A stretch of 64,000 bases of DNA from Agroathelia rolfsii (Eukaryota; Basidiomycota; Agaricomycetes; Amylocorticiales; Amylocorticiaceae), in NCBI GenBank assembly GCA_018343915.1, contig JABRWF010000004.1:2108001-2172000 (forward strand), given 5' to 3'. A model generated the notes under the pieces. That model did not search any database. It was not told the origin of the DNA and was given only the letters and a program-made list of their open reading frames with translations. Shown here one piece after another: positions 49,186 through 61,330 of the stretch. Position 1 is the stretch's first letter. Each line of letters opens with the position of its first letter. The position numbers and the translations under genes were made by a program.

Positions 49186-50259
49186 TTAGAACGTCACCCG
49201 GGCCGCCTTGCGGCCTCGGTCAGTCCATATTGATGACGATGGCGTGACGGGAAGAGCGAGATGCCTGGGGTACGGTGCACCGGAGCGGGGGTCCATGTCA
49301 ATCATGGCCTCTTCCTTGCATGCCGAGGGAAACTCGTCGTCGCTCGTCTCGCAGTCAATACCCCACAGACTAACGTCAATCTCGTGTGCCGTCAAGGGCT
49401 GCGTTTGGACCCTAAGAGTGGGAGGTTTGTGGCATGGCTGGACCGATTTGGGTGGTGGTACGGACCCCGTTGTCCACGAACGGAGCTGGTGTGCCAGTGC
49501 GCCAACAACGGAGCGCGTCGAGTGGGCGCTTGGTGTGACGCTGACGTCGGGGATCAGCAAGTGGGACCGCGATACATGTGATGAAGGCGGTTGGACGCCG
49601 ATCGATGAGGCTGGCGTGCCATGGTGGGGCTGCGCGAGCAAGTCTCGCGACTTGACGCTGGCGATCGACTGCTTCGATGTCATCTTTGGCAGCGATGGCC
49701 GTGGGCGTGTGGGCTGAGGGGTAGACATGCCCAGTGTGGGTGTTAAGGCCCTACGCGAGGCCATCATGAGCTTGGGGAGAGAGGAGGAAGAAGAGGGAGC
49801 AGCGTTGGCGGAACGGGGGAGACCGAGGCGGTGAGAGTGTGATCGCATGCTTGGTGTGGAGAGGGAGAGGGAGGTGGATGAGGAGGATGTTGAAGCAACG
49901 CCAGACAGGCTGCTGGCAGGGTGGGAGCGGGGTGCGACGCTGGGGATGGCACGAGCCCAGGCGCGGATGCCGTCCGGGTGCTTGCCGTGGTAGGCGGGCT
50001 GGTGGGAAGGGCTGGCGTTGAAGTCGACGTCCAAGCCATCGTCGAGGTCGAGATCGTCGGTCTGGGGCGGGGATGGATAGGCGGCAGCGTGGCTGGCGCG
50101 GGCAGTCTTAGCCTCGAGGCCACGGCAGTAGGAGGAGCAGTAGCCGTTATTTTCTTCCGCGATGTCCTTTTTGTGAAAAGTGAGATTGGGACGGGTGAAA
50201 TGAAGACAGGTGCAGCATACAGTATGACGCTCGCAAGTCAAGCACCAGTTTGTGTCCAT
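49186..50259 (-). CDS. Ecl1-family zinc-binding lifespan regulator-like protein, 339 aa
   Basis: Exons 50259-50221 and 50166-49186. Splicing joins MDTNWCLTCERHT to DIAEENNGYCSSYCRGLEA. The resulting W-C-x2-C-E-x-H ... Y-C-S-x2-C arrangement, two CxxC-type pairs, is the Ecl1/2/3 zinc-binding signature; in fission yeast these small proteins extend chronological lifespan and answer to nutrient stress. The remaining about 300 residues are disordered, very rich in Ser, Pro and Thr, with DDLDLDDGLDVDF and, near the C-terminus, SLWGIDCETSDDEFPSA, then an Arg-rich end. Basidiomycete homologues commonly have such long tails. The 54-nt intron is a multiple of three and open, so a retained form is also translatable and would separate the Cys pairs by 18 residues. 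Confidence 0.75.
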   Translation of the reverse strand: MDTNWCLTCERHTVCCTCLHFTRPNLTFHKKDIAEENNGYCSSYCRGLEAKTARASHAAAYPSPPQTDDLDLDDGLDVDFNASPSHQPAYHGKHPDGIRAWARAIPSVAPRSHPASSLSGVASTSSSSTSLSLSTPSMRSHSHRLGLPRSANAAPSSSSSLPKLMMASRRALTPTLGMSTPQPTRPRPSLPKMTSKQSIASVKSRDLLAQPHHGTPASSIGVQPPSSHVSRSHLLIPDVSVTPSAHSTRSVVGALAHQLRSWTTGSVPPPKSVQPCHKPPTLRVQTQPLTAHEIDVSLWGIDCETSDDEFPSACKEEAMIDMDPRSGAPYPRHLALPVTPSSSIWTDRGRKAARVTF

Positions 50260-50710
50260 AGATGGGATAGCAAGCAAGGGAATAATCAAAAAATGCAAAT
50301 GGGCAAGACGGAGCGGAGGGGATCGTCCAGGCCAGTGTCATGCCAGAGCATGAGCTTATAACTAACTATCGCCTCCAAAAATCCCGTCAGCTCCCTCCTT
50401 CTGTCTCCCTTCCTGCCTTACCTGAAGCTTGGCTTTTTTGCTCTAGATCCCATCGGGTCAGTTCATCTGAGATCCACATCCTTCGTCCTTTCATTTAGTT
50501 CCCCGATCTGGACGTGTCCTTTATTTTAGTTTTTTTTACGGCTGACAACTCCATATTCGGAATGCTTCTTCCGGCCTCCTCCGTCTTCCTCGCCGGCTTA
50601 CGCTGATCTCTTTGCTGCTGTCGTGGCATGCAGTGCACAATCGACTTTTGGGCACAATACTTGGACTAACCAACTACATCATCATATACTCATGGCACTT
50701 TCTGCACCTT

Positions 50711-50749
<39 letters not shown>

Positions 50750-51099
50750 ATACATGGACTATGTACCCTCAGCCACGTCGTCCCAGTTCACCATACAGCT
50801 CTCCACGATCGACACCTCTGTAAGCGCCTCTCGCAGCGCTAATCTTGTCCGTCTGCGCTGTGGGTGATCGGATATAGCCTAGGTCATCATAGCCATCATC
50901 AGTTGACATCGAAAAAAAAAATAGTAAATCAGTCAAGCAAGCGTATCATTAGACCCGTCCCCCGTCCCCGCCATCAACTACTGCTGCAGAAACACATCCA
51001 TATATTTGTCCGTGTGTCACGCACAGTAAGCAGAAGAAGACGAAGGAGAGAGATCATCATCGTCTCATAGAGATAGCCTACCGACGCTGGCCGTTCTCT
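50260..51099. other. Intergenic with a 30-nt poly-T / 8-nt poly-A tract
   Basis: Promoter region of the Ecl1-like gene and 3' flank of the SET gene. T30 at 50713-50742 is followed directly by A8 at 50743-50750. Such a tract is a likely site of assembly or sequencing length error. Confidence 0.6.
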
Positions 51100-54000
51100 C
51101 TATCGCATTCCCTCCTTCTGCCGTGTGTTTTGTGTGGAGGTAGAATCCGTCAAAGACGCATACAACCAACAACAACAATGCACACATCGAAGCAAGAGGC
51201 CCAGACCCCCCATGGTGTGTGTGTGTGTATTGTTGTGTATATGCGTGCTTGTGGTTGTTTTCATTTGTCCATCCATCCATCCATCCATCCATCTCGAGGG
51301 ACACACAGACATACACCATCCATATCATCCATAGAAATGAACTGAATAGAGAAAAAAAACCCACTCACATCAAGTGCCAATCCCAGAATGGCAGCAGTCC
51401 CCTCTTCCCACTCCTTGGCCTTTCCCAGTTGTTGCGCTTCTCCCGCTCCCGCCGCTTTTCCCTCCTCAACTTGGCCATTTGAATGCTTCATGCGATCCAT
51501 GGTAACCATAGACGCATGGGGCTGGAGCCGTTCTCGCTGCGACAGTAGCTCGGAAACAGGCACACTAGCCACAATCGCCGCCCGCCGCGCGCGACACAGG
51601 CCCACGACGTGCGTCGCTGCCGTTCGTACCAAAGCGTGTATGTCTAGGCCCAAGTCTTCTTCTGGCTTCCCGTCCAAGTCGGTTTCGGCCCTCTTCTTGT
51701 AACTGCCGCTGCTGCTGGCATGTGATGCTCCTGCGTGTTCAGCCCAACCCCAATAGTAAAATAACCATGCATCACATAATCCAATGTGAGCGCATACATG
51801 CGAAAACAACATAACCTTTCATGTCAGTAATTGAATGAAACAGATAGCATGCATTATGTGGGTTAAGGGAAATATATGCAAATAAGCAAGTAATTAAATG
51901 AAGGATTGGGTAACAATCACCGTCGTAATCTTTTTTTCTGGTGCGCTATTTTTGGAAACATAGGTGCATATATGCGCCTAGCCCCTCTGTTGAATAGACT
52001 CGCAAATATATACGGGCGGTGGTATAGAAGGAAAAGAGTTAAAAACAAGTAAATGCGTACCTAGATATCGCTTTTCACTTGTTATAGATGGTGCAGGTCG
52101 GGGCCGTAATTGCTGAAGACGGAAAAAGTCTACATCGTGCCCGTCCTCGCTGTCCTCATCTTCTATTGTTGTCGCTGCTTCATGCTCCTCAGCCTCCAGG
52201 CTCTGTAGCTCTTCATCCTCGTCTTCGTCTTGTTCAAACCGCTCCTCGATATTCATCAACTCCAGTGTTGTCCGCTTTACGATCTCCCAGAGCGCTTCTG
52301 ACGTTGCATCGAGCTTGGCTGGATCATCATTACCAAGGATGGTCCTACCATGGCTCTGAAGAGCAAGAAGGACACAAAAAGCCCATACATCCCAGGCTAG
52401 TCTCCCTTCGGCATCTAGGCTTAATTGCGCATGACTCGTGGCAAAAACAGTGGCACCCGAACCACCGCTAGTACCAATACTTCCCGGATCAACGTGAGTC
52501 CGCCCATGAAATCTCATAGACGGCTCGAGGGAGGAATGCGGAGCAGGCCAATGCAGCAGCCTAGATTCCCATCTAGTGCCTAAACCACCTTCCTCAATGG
52601 CGCCGTCGTTGTCATTACTTTGGGTTTGACCGATGAGGGCAAGCGATCGCCACTGTGAAATCAACGCATATACATTATGCCGGTGTCGTGGTTGTGACCG
52701 ATCCGCCTGCTGCTCTATCTGTTGTTGTTGTTGTTGTTGCTGCTGCTGCTGTACAGGGTGCATTTGCGTATCATCATCTTCTCGACGTGGCTTCTTGCTT
52801 TTTTGCTTCGACGATGGTGATCCCTGGAAATCTTCATCTTCCATATCACTGTACTGTAGGCGGTGGTCGCGCTGGCGTTTTAGATGTGATCCCGGTAGTG
52901 AGTCTACTGCTGTTGGTAATGATGATGCTGTCCTAGTCACTGCTGATCGAAGATGAACGGCTACACTACCCGTATTTTTGTTCCCATCAGCATCATCATT
53001 GTCGTCGTCGTCGATAGCAGCAGAAACATCTCTCTTGCGCATCCGGGAGTCCAGGAGAAAATCCAGCTGGTCTTGAGCAAATGTTACTAGCTCACTCATG
53101 GACCAGTTCACTGCCCCTCCGTCCGGGCGTGGTTCGTCCAGCATAAATCCATATGAGGCCACCAGCACCGCGTTGCTTAGACCGGGGCCGCACAATCCCG
53201 AAGAAGGAGGTGGCGCGCCGTAAGTGTTAAAGACCTCTGTATGTGGCGCGATGGGAAGGTTGGAGATCATTTCGAGCGTGTTTTCTGTATCTTCATCGTT
53301 GTTGTATTCCGTATCTGTATCCTCTTTCCGATTCAGCTTGGATTTGCGTACCTAATCAGAGAGCGAAAAGAAATCATTAAAAGGAAATTAATAAAACTAG
53401 GAAAACAAAACATACCCGTTCCTTCTGGCGGCGTTGCCCAAACCCAATCATTACCGGATTTGGAAACGATCCTGCAACAGCAGCAGCAGCTGCTGCTGTA
53501 GTAGTTCGACCAACTTCTGCTTCCGACTCCACCCCCACGTTGCGTATGTTCGCGTCATCCGGCGCGCGATCACCTCTACCATGATCGACTTTATTTTCGG
53601 CAACAAGGCCGATGTTGATATCAGCGCTGACATCCACTGAGAAATTTGCATGCAAATGCCAGACTTCGTTATCAGTGATGCCATTGTCGTCGTCGTCGTC
53701 GTCGCTATCGTAATCAATGTTGCTGGTGATATCGCTGTTATCGTCCAATCCTGTACCCCAGTCCGGGTCGGTGTCGGAATCGTGAATACAAGCTTTCAAG
53801 GAGCCGCATATTACACAAACGTCGTATTCACTCTGAGGTGAACATGGTCATATGCCGTGTCAAAAAAAAAAAGGTGAAAAAGAAGCAGATGCGTTAGTGT
53901 CAGCTGATGGAAATGTAGCGGCCTCGGTGAGAGTGAAAAGGGAAACTATTGGGATCTGAGAAAGGAGAAAAAGAAGATAAAAACGATAGAACCTAGAGCA

Positions 54001-57000
54001 GGTGATCGGTGATCTAGTGTGTGGTGCGGCGCATCTTACACCCAGAGGTGTAGAAATTCAAGAAAAGAGCCAAAAAAATTGATCTTCGAAGCAGGGAAAT
54101 CAAAATCGGTGGGTATATGCGCATGCTCAAAGAGGGAAAGACCATGCATGCATAGAAGGATGTCATCTTTCGATGTGTCCCCTCTCTTTCCATTTCAGGG
54201 ATAGGCATACGAACTAAACGGCCACATAAGCATGACATGCCTTGGAGGGTCAGAAAATCGCGGACATATGTGTACATGCACATGTGTGTGATTAGTGATG
54301 TCACTTGTTCAAGGCGCGATTAGGATGAAGGAGATGCCGACTGTCAAGCACATCGCATACAAAGAAGGTGACAAAGTAGAAGATATAGGGTTACGGCGTG
54401 TAATTCGGTTACTGCTGCTAAGAGCCTTCTAAAATTGCGATGGCATGCGGAAATATGTTCTGGTCTAGTCGCGCGTGCGGTTACACATAGGACATGAAGT
54501 ATGCATGATGCCAGTGGATGGAGCAATGCATAAGAGATACGTCAACACTAGCTCAATTATCATCACAGGTGACCCATTGGTGTCGCAGTGAATAGCCAAG
54601 AACGCAAACAATCGTGAACACAAGTCACAACTCAGACATATTGCCTGGTCAGAAAAGAGCACAGAAGAATCAAAATCATCTTGGCTCGGAATCGATATGG
54701 CTTGCAGTTCTGTACGTGAAGGCAGACTTGCAACTTGGGTCAGCCACCATCATGTTCCAGGCCCCGTTCCTCTCTTCTCTGTCCCTGTCGCTGTGTCGGC
54801 TTGCGACATAGACCGGGGGCAGTCGTCCCCTACAATCGGGCATCTACCCATATCTGCCCAAATTGGCGGCCTGATGGTCAGGAGAAATGAAATAAACAAA
54901 CAGGAACACCTCTGCAGTAGGACAATCAGGAGAAAAGGCTTTCAAGTATACCAAGCATAAATGTATGCGCCATGATTCAGATCAGTTGATGCGCCAAAAT
55001 CCCCTTGTGGACAAAACAGCGTTTTTTTTCGCTTGGCACAACAGCAAAGGGTCACAATGGTGACATGCACTCGGACAACAAGGAGTGAGAGAAATTTCCT
55101 TCGAAGTTTTTCTCTCAGGAACGTATACCGCTTGTAGACTCGTCTACCCGGTCATGGGACGCCATTGTTGCCATTGTTCCCTTAATTGGGTGAGGGCGCC
55201 AGGTTGGGAACATGATCTGGATATTCCCATGAAGGAAAGATATACAGCAAATATTTGCTTGCACCAGAAGTAGTGCGATAAAAATCAAGTGTTCGTGTTC
55301 ATGACAAATAAAGGGGGCGAGAGCGAAAACACCAAAAAAGCAAAAGAACCGAAAGACCGTCCGGGGTGGGAACAACGAAGGCTAAGCGCCGCCCATCGTC
55401 ATCATCCTCATCATCACCGCCACCGTCGTGTCAAAGAAAGTTAGACAGGTCCCCAATATAATGGGTCAAAAATGACTAGTCATGACAGACTATTAAAAAA
55501 AAACTTTTGTAGTGACTCTATGGCTGGATTTGTGTGTTTATTATCCTTCGCCCGCGTAAGTTTGAACACCGGATAATGACAGCGCCGCACCATTTCCAAT
55601 TCGCATCGCGATTTTAGACGGGTGCGCCGTGATAGACCCGATCCAATAACAAAAGGGAAAAAAAAAAACCAAGAAAGAAATCAAAATAGTGGACACTGCA
55701 GCAGCAGCAGCAGCAGCATCATCATGTATCATGATAATGTCGTATACTATGGCTGTCTTAGCCTTGTGCTAATAAGCCAACACCAAGAGAAAACTGTCAT
55801 GCCAGACCCCCACGTTCTATAGACAGGCGCCACGGTTAAAAATAGAAATACTCGATCACCCCCGCTGGCCGTAAGCTAATAGGCGACGTCTTCTTTGGGG
55901 GAAAAGAAAGGAAAAGAAAATAGGAAAGAAACAGAAAAGGGTCAGAATGCATTTAATGACTCACCTCAAGATGGACCTGGTGATTCTGCTCGTGATTGAA
56001 CCTACGATAAACCGAACCGAAAAAAGCCAGTTAGTACGCGGGCCATTCTTGTTAACGACCCCCACCCATCTCTAAGACGGTCACGGCGATAGCCGTCGAA
56101 GGAAATGAAGAAACCCGAGAGGACTAGGATTAAGTGGCGAAGGTTTGTATTTAGATGCCATGATGTATGATGCAAGGCAACAGGGTGTTTGCGAAACATA
56201 GGCCCAAGGTAGATAGGAATAGGAGACTTACGCATCTGCAACCGGCACCATCGCCAGGCCGTGATATGCGTCTACAAGAAACGCACGGGAGCTCACGAGC
56301 AAGAAGGCATGATAGAAGCCCTGTATAGAAGGCTGAAGGTTTTGGTGGTGGTGCTGATCATGATCCCGCATACTGGCGTCGTCATTGTTATTGTTGTGAT
56401 CGTCATCGCTATCATCTGCTACAGCACTGTCAGTATCAAGGGGACGAGCCTCAGTCGCAGCCTCTGCATCAACGTAATCAATAGCAAGACCGCTGAGCAG
56501 GGGCTTGACTATTTCAGCATAATACAAGTCCAGCTGCCTCTGTTGGACAAGGGAACAGATGACATGGCAGAGCGGCCAAAGAATCAAATATTGGCGGAGT
56601 TTGATTCCCATAATAGCACAAGGAAGAGGGAGCGAACGCAGCGGGCGAGGGTATCGAATTTATGAATAGAGGCGGAGATTAGGCAAACAGAGATGGATGA
56701 CGCGCATACATTCAGGTTTTTGATTATGGTCGAGTTTCCAGGCGCATTATTTTTGTTTTTCGTCATCGTTGATGAAAATAGAACAGAAAAACATGGGCAG
56801 GAGAGCAAGTCCAAACAATTTTTTTTCTTTATTCAGCAACATGCCAATGGTTGATCAGCGTTTTGCGCTCACCCAAGGTGGCTCTATCCACTCATCATCT
56901 TCATCGGCGCGGCCAAGGGCGGCCCGTACCGCCTTTTCTATTTCCGTCCCACGCGCGATCTGGCGGGCTAGCTTGGTATCCGTTTCCTCTTCTATTGCTG

Positions 57001-58094
57001 TTGATGCGCTGCCATCGTGCTCGAAATTATGATGGCTGTCACTAAAAGCAACCTCGGATAATTCTGTACGCATAAGCGCAAGCGCAATGCCGCTGCGCCG
57101 ATCTTGACCTTGAAATGACTGTATAGTATCGGCAGAAGAATCAGGGGTAGGTCTATTTTGTTTGCAGGCTCTGTCAACATCTCCGCCGCCATTGCTGAAG
57201 AGGGTAGCACCCCAAAGAAGTGCGGCATCGATACGCTTCGGGAGTGATTGCAGGTAACCGGCCCATCGAGACGTGTGAGCCTGGAGCCTGTTCGGTGCAA
57301 TAATAGGTGGATATTTTGATGTGAGCACGAGAAAAAATCGTAAGTGTCCATTGTCTTACGCAAATGGAAAATAAATAAATAAAGTTACAAGAAAAGGAGG
57401 AAGAGCGTGAAAAATTTAAGCGTGTAGGAGTAATTGCAATGGCAGACACGTGTGTTGCGTCATAGTGAACTCAAGTTATAGATAATCAAGAATCAGAAGA
57501 GATATTAAGAATGGCAGTGACTAGATTGAGGAAGAGCATAAAGAAAACGTCACTTACAACTCTCCATACAAAGCTAGTGCAAGAGCCAACTGGGCCTCCA
57601 GCCCGTACGGCGCGAATGGGATGTACTTTGCCAAACGGCAACTGCGCACCGAAAGCACAGCTGATTTAGGGATTGTGACCACTAAAGCATAACACAAACA
57701 GAGTCCGGTTCCGGTCAAGATAAGAGCAGTGGCGAGTAGAAGAAGGAGTATCAGGACATGATAAGACATGACGAGTCCAGAGATTGACAAAAAAGAACAT
57801 AAGCATAAACGCAAAGTATTGCAAGCCGAGGACAGAGAGAAATATATTGAGAGATGCCTGCATTTCCGATGGCAATCCATTCGTGTAGTACTTACGGGAG
57901 GTCTCGGAGGGAATATATACATTGCGAGCATAGACAGAGATCCCTGTTGATGCCGCCAAGGTGTCTGCATTGTTGGTGCCGCCATCTTCGTCGTCATCTC
58001 TCAGCTCGATGCGAGGGTCAATGTGAACGCCCGCCACACGACAGAACTTTAGGAGGTCGTCGAGACGCTTAGTAGAAGTGTTAGGCGTGATCAT
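51100..58094 (-). CDS. SET-domain protein lysine methyltransferase (SETD6/Rkm-type), about 1049 aa, long introns
   Basis: Nine exons: 58094-57896, 57660-57558, 57287-56873, 56539-56232, 56001-55965, 53832-53416, 53351-52061, 51730-51369, 51117-51100. Class features are LLKFCRVAGVHIDPRIEL at the start, IPSETSPVLSVRSCRLAKYIPF, RWAGYLQSLPKRIDAALLWG, VPVADAFNHEQNH with the NH cofactor motif (Asn344-His345), and ISNLPIAPHTEVFNTYG with the catalytic Tyr537. This layout belongs to the RuBisCO-LSMT/SETD6/Rkm branch, which methylates lysines on ribosomal and other proteins using S-adenosylmethionine. The SET core is interrupted by large acidic, poly-Ala and polyQ inserts; the NH and TYG motifs lie about 190 residues apart. 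Exon 7 carries a poly-Gln run of about 12 residues and a second acidic block. The final 18-nt exon is the weakest call. Confidence 0.78.
51214..51293. repeat. (TG)n and (CCAT)n microsatellites in last intron of SET gene
   Basis: A TG repeat at about 51214-51228 and a CCAT repeat at about 51268-51293 lie within the 251-nt intron 51118-51368. On the coding strand these read CA and ATGG repeats. Confidence 0.85.
52720..52752. repeat. CAG/CAA trinucleotide repeat coding for polyglutamine
   Basis: On the minus strand a mixed CAG/CAA run codes for about 12 consecutive Gln in the SET-domain protein. The CAA interruptions should make it more stable than a pure CAG run. Confidence 0.85.
53833..55964 (-). 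other. 2132-nt intron of the SET gene
   Basis: Flanked by GTGAGT (55964) and CCTCAG (53833), it links VHLE to SEYDV in phase 0. The intron contains a pure CAG run near 55696-55716 and scattered short open frames on both strands with no recognisable product. Extra small exons inside it cannot be excluded. Confidence 0.6.
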
Positions 58095-61000
58095 GTGCAG
58101 CTGCAAATTGAATTATAATCAAGAGGTGTCGTCGTCTTCCTTTTTCCCTCTTCGACGATGATCAAAGAGACCACCAGGTGCGCGCGTGAAGAGTGTCGGT
58201 TAGAGAGGCGGAGAGTGACAACAACAAACAGACAACACCAACGCGTCACTGACCAGATCGCGAGCGGAGATATTGTTTCGTGATCAGAAAAAAAGGAAGC
58301 TCCCGTGTCCGGCGCGCCGACGCATCAGGAGCTCGAATTTAGATACGAGACCGCGTTTGACTCTTTTTGCCTCTGCGAAATCACCGGCAGTGAAACGGAA
58401 TAGATGACCGAGTGAAAAAGTCGCATACATGCTTCACAACGACAGATAGACAAATTTAACTTATGACTACGAATATTATTCATGTACCGATGGCAAATGA
58501 TGCTCGCTAGGATGTAGCAAGGTCAACCAGTTGAATAGTAGTCATTTGTAGCTATATGGGGTTTTTGGCTATGTATTCTACCTACTTGATTCAGGATACA
58601 GTCGTCATTCGAAATTTCAAATCTATGTTCACTGGAATATCAGATAGCGAGTCAGAAGCTTGAGAGCAACGGTATTTCCAGTCCTATTTCATCCGAATGC
58701 ACGCGCAAAGCACAACAAGCCGAAAAAATCGAAAGGATAATAGTAAAGGTACGGAAAATGATACTAGAAAAAGCAGCTGAGAAAACGAAAAGATTTGTCA
58801 GTTAAACGAGGGCTTGATTACATTGTCCGCGGAGGAAGCATGTTTGAGTTACACGTGATCGTAATCTGATAGCAACGCCCAGGCTATAATCACTATCTCG
58901 GATGCTACGCGTGTTGAGAAGGATTGCACACGTTCGAAAAGATTAGCAGCTAAAACAGTGTACTATTATAATGATCTATCCCGTTTTCTCATGCGTATGT
59001 GCAGGACTATATGATACTAGTTTGGTTATGGCAATCGACCCACAGTTATGATTTTCAATGCACTATGAGCGCCCTGGCACGCCCATAATTTGTAACAGGA
59101 ACGAATCTGGAAACATTGTGGATGACTGCAGTCACAAACCCCCTAAAATGTAGTCGTACCTGACCGTGTTGGGTTTTACGTATCAAGATATTCGGCCAGG
59201 GTTCGAAGTCCTCGCCGACAATGCCATTGGTAAGTGTCGGTTACTGATAGCTCCAAAAGTAGAACAGATAAAAGGTCTCAAGCCGAAAGAGCTAATCTAT
59301 GATATCTTGATCCATTTGAACGTTGGTCCCATAGACGTTGTTGCCATCATGTTGACCATTAAATTGTGCGATGAAATAGTTGTTGCGTACAATTTGACTG
59401 AATGGCATGCACAAATTCGGAGAGAATGCTCACGTAAGCGTCATGGCCGATTCGAAAGCTTTTGGACATCAGATGTATCAATAGGACGCCAATGCACTAA
59501 GCGAGAACGCGATTGTCCCAGAGGTTATCACAGTCTAGGCACTCTTCAATGAGCTCCGTGTAGGCAGAGAAGACATTTTCTTAACATATGGGCAGCGCCT
59601 CTGAGTCATCAGAATGGGATATTCATGCGACTTTGATCAATTATCGGAGTGGACATTACCTCGAAAAGACGAGAACCCCGACCACCATGAGTTCGTCCTA
59701 GAAAACTATCCTAGACTCTGTTATGACTGCGATCCACGCACAAGTTTGGACTCATCGGGTTCTTCATTGGAAACAGTAGTACCGACGCACTATTGTCGGT
59801 TTTCCTAGTATATGCGGTTAGTGGAACATACATGCCACTTGGGAATGTATCCACCGCTGCCATAGGGACCGAATAAAGGGATTCAATGCTATACGTGTAC
59901 CATGTACTAAACGGCTAAATTCGAGGGTGTCTTCACAATTGTTCATAAGCCACAGTCTTTGTGTTGAGGCCGTAAGCGTGTGAATATCATATCCACGGAG
60001 GATGATACACGTCAACCACCCTATTTCCTCGACGGAGACACCCTGTCATGACATCAAGATGAGTATGATAGATCTTTGGATTCCAAAGTTTTAGAGAGTA
60101 CATCATCACCTCGAGGAATGAACGAGAGTCCTGAGATAAATCATGGTGCATCGTTCCAATTCTTGGGGTCAAATTGAGCGCTGTGCTGAATATTGAATGT
60201 TGATCCGTCCAAGGTTCCGTCTCTGTTGGTGGTCGATCAATGAATTGTATTGACCCTCAACCGACCTTCGGACACGGAGAAGAGTTTGTTGTTGATTTGG
60301 GCTTGTCGAGACTGAATAGGGTCCCTGCAGTTACTTTCAGATGCGAAAGGTGGGGAATGGGTTAATAATCCATACAAAGGTGTCTTCTTTATGAAAACGC
60401 GATCTGATACACGCGTCGTTTGCCAGGACAACCAAGCATATAACCGTGAAATTCTCATATACCTGGCCATGTGTAGAGGGTTCTCTGTATGCCATCGAAT
60501 CGCACAATGATCTTGCGAAGCTCTTGGCTTGGTCTTGTTGTGTATTCACTCGCAAATACTGTAAACGCAAGCTTGAGCCGCGCGGATATGGAGATGAAGA
60601 TCCTAGGTATTTGGATTCATCAGCCAAGAAGATGGAGACATCCGCATTTGCGCATGGCTAGAATTCTGGAAGAGCATGATTCATAGATGTTCTGGCGCTA
60701 GTTAGGGCAAACACTCACGCTCCTTGTCTTTGGGGTTCCGCAGTCCGCACTCACTAACACCAGAAGAAAACATGCGATGAATCAGAAGTTTGCTAGTTCA
60801 TATCTAGGCAGCAACACGAGGCCTGCCTAGAGGTCTAGATCATGATTCAAGATGGAGTTTACTAGCCCTCACGTAAGATAGAGTCGTAAGAGCGGCGATC
60901 GAACATGTACTTTCGCTGTTAGTCAGTTTAACCAGCCATGTTGTCCTTTGAATAACTCCTAAGGCTTCCCATCGGTACATTTCCTTGGACATCAAAGATG

Positions 61001-61330
61001 ACCCCGAATGGTAAAAAAAAAAAAAAACAATGGATGTGGTAAAAGACAATGTTAATTCTTGCGGCTGTAGAGGTGGGCACACATATTCACGTGGCTGGTA
61101 TTAGCTATAGGTCTTCCGAATAGGTTCTAACGATGAGCGGCTTTTGGTAGGACCATAACCGAATGATTGAACATGAATATTTTCCTCGAATACATGTGGA
61201 GCCCTGAGCAATAGTATTATCAGAAGAACAAAATAACAGTGCGACCCGGGTCATCAAATGTGCATGAAAGAAGGTGAAAACGGGAAGCCATAAGTAACAG
61301 AAGTGGTCTGTATACACACAAGGAGATCGC
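58095..61330. other. 3.2-kb region without a firm gene
   Basis: Upstream of the SET gene and downstream of SHR3. A plus-strand frame at 59175-59552 reads GLKPKELIYDILIHL and VAIMLTIKLCDEIV, loosely like an F-box, but has no clean start or splice partners. A further plus-strand fragment at 60446-60661 is equally isolated. They may be relics of a decayed gene. Confidence 0.45.

Noticed and set aside
49208..50123. Long plus- and minus-frame ORFs overlapping the Ecl1-like gene
   Set aside because: High-GC, Ser/Pro-rich coding DNA opens the other frames; the Cys motif and acidic C-terminal block belong only to the chosen frame.
59195..59225. GGTTCGAAGTCC, resembling a tRNA B box
   Set aside because: No acceptor stem, A box or anticodon arm could be folded around it.
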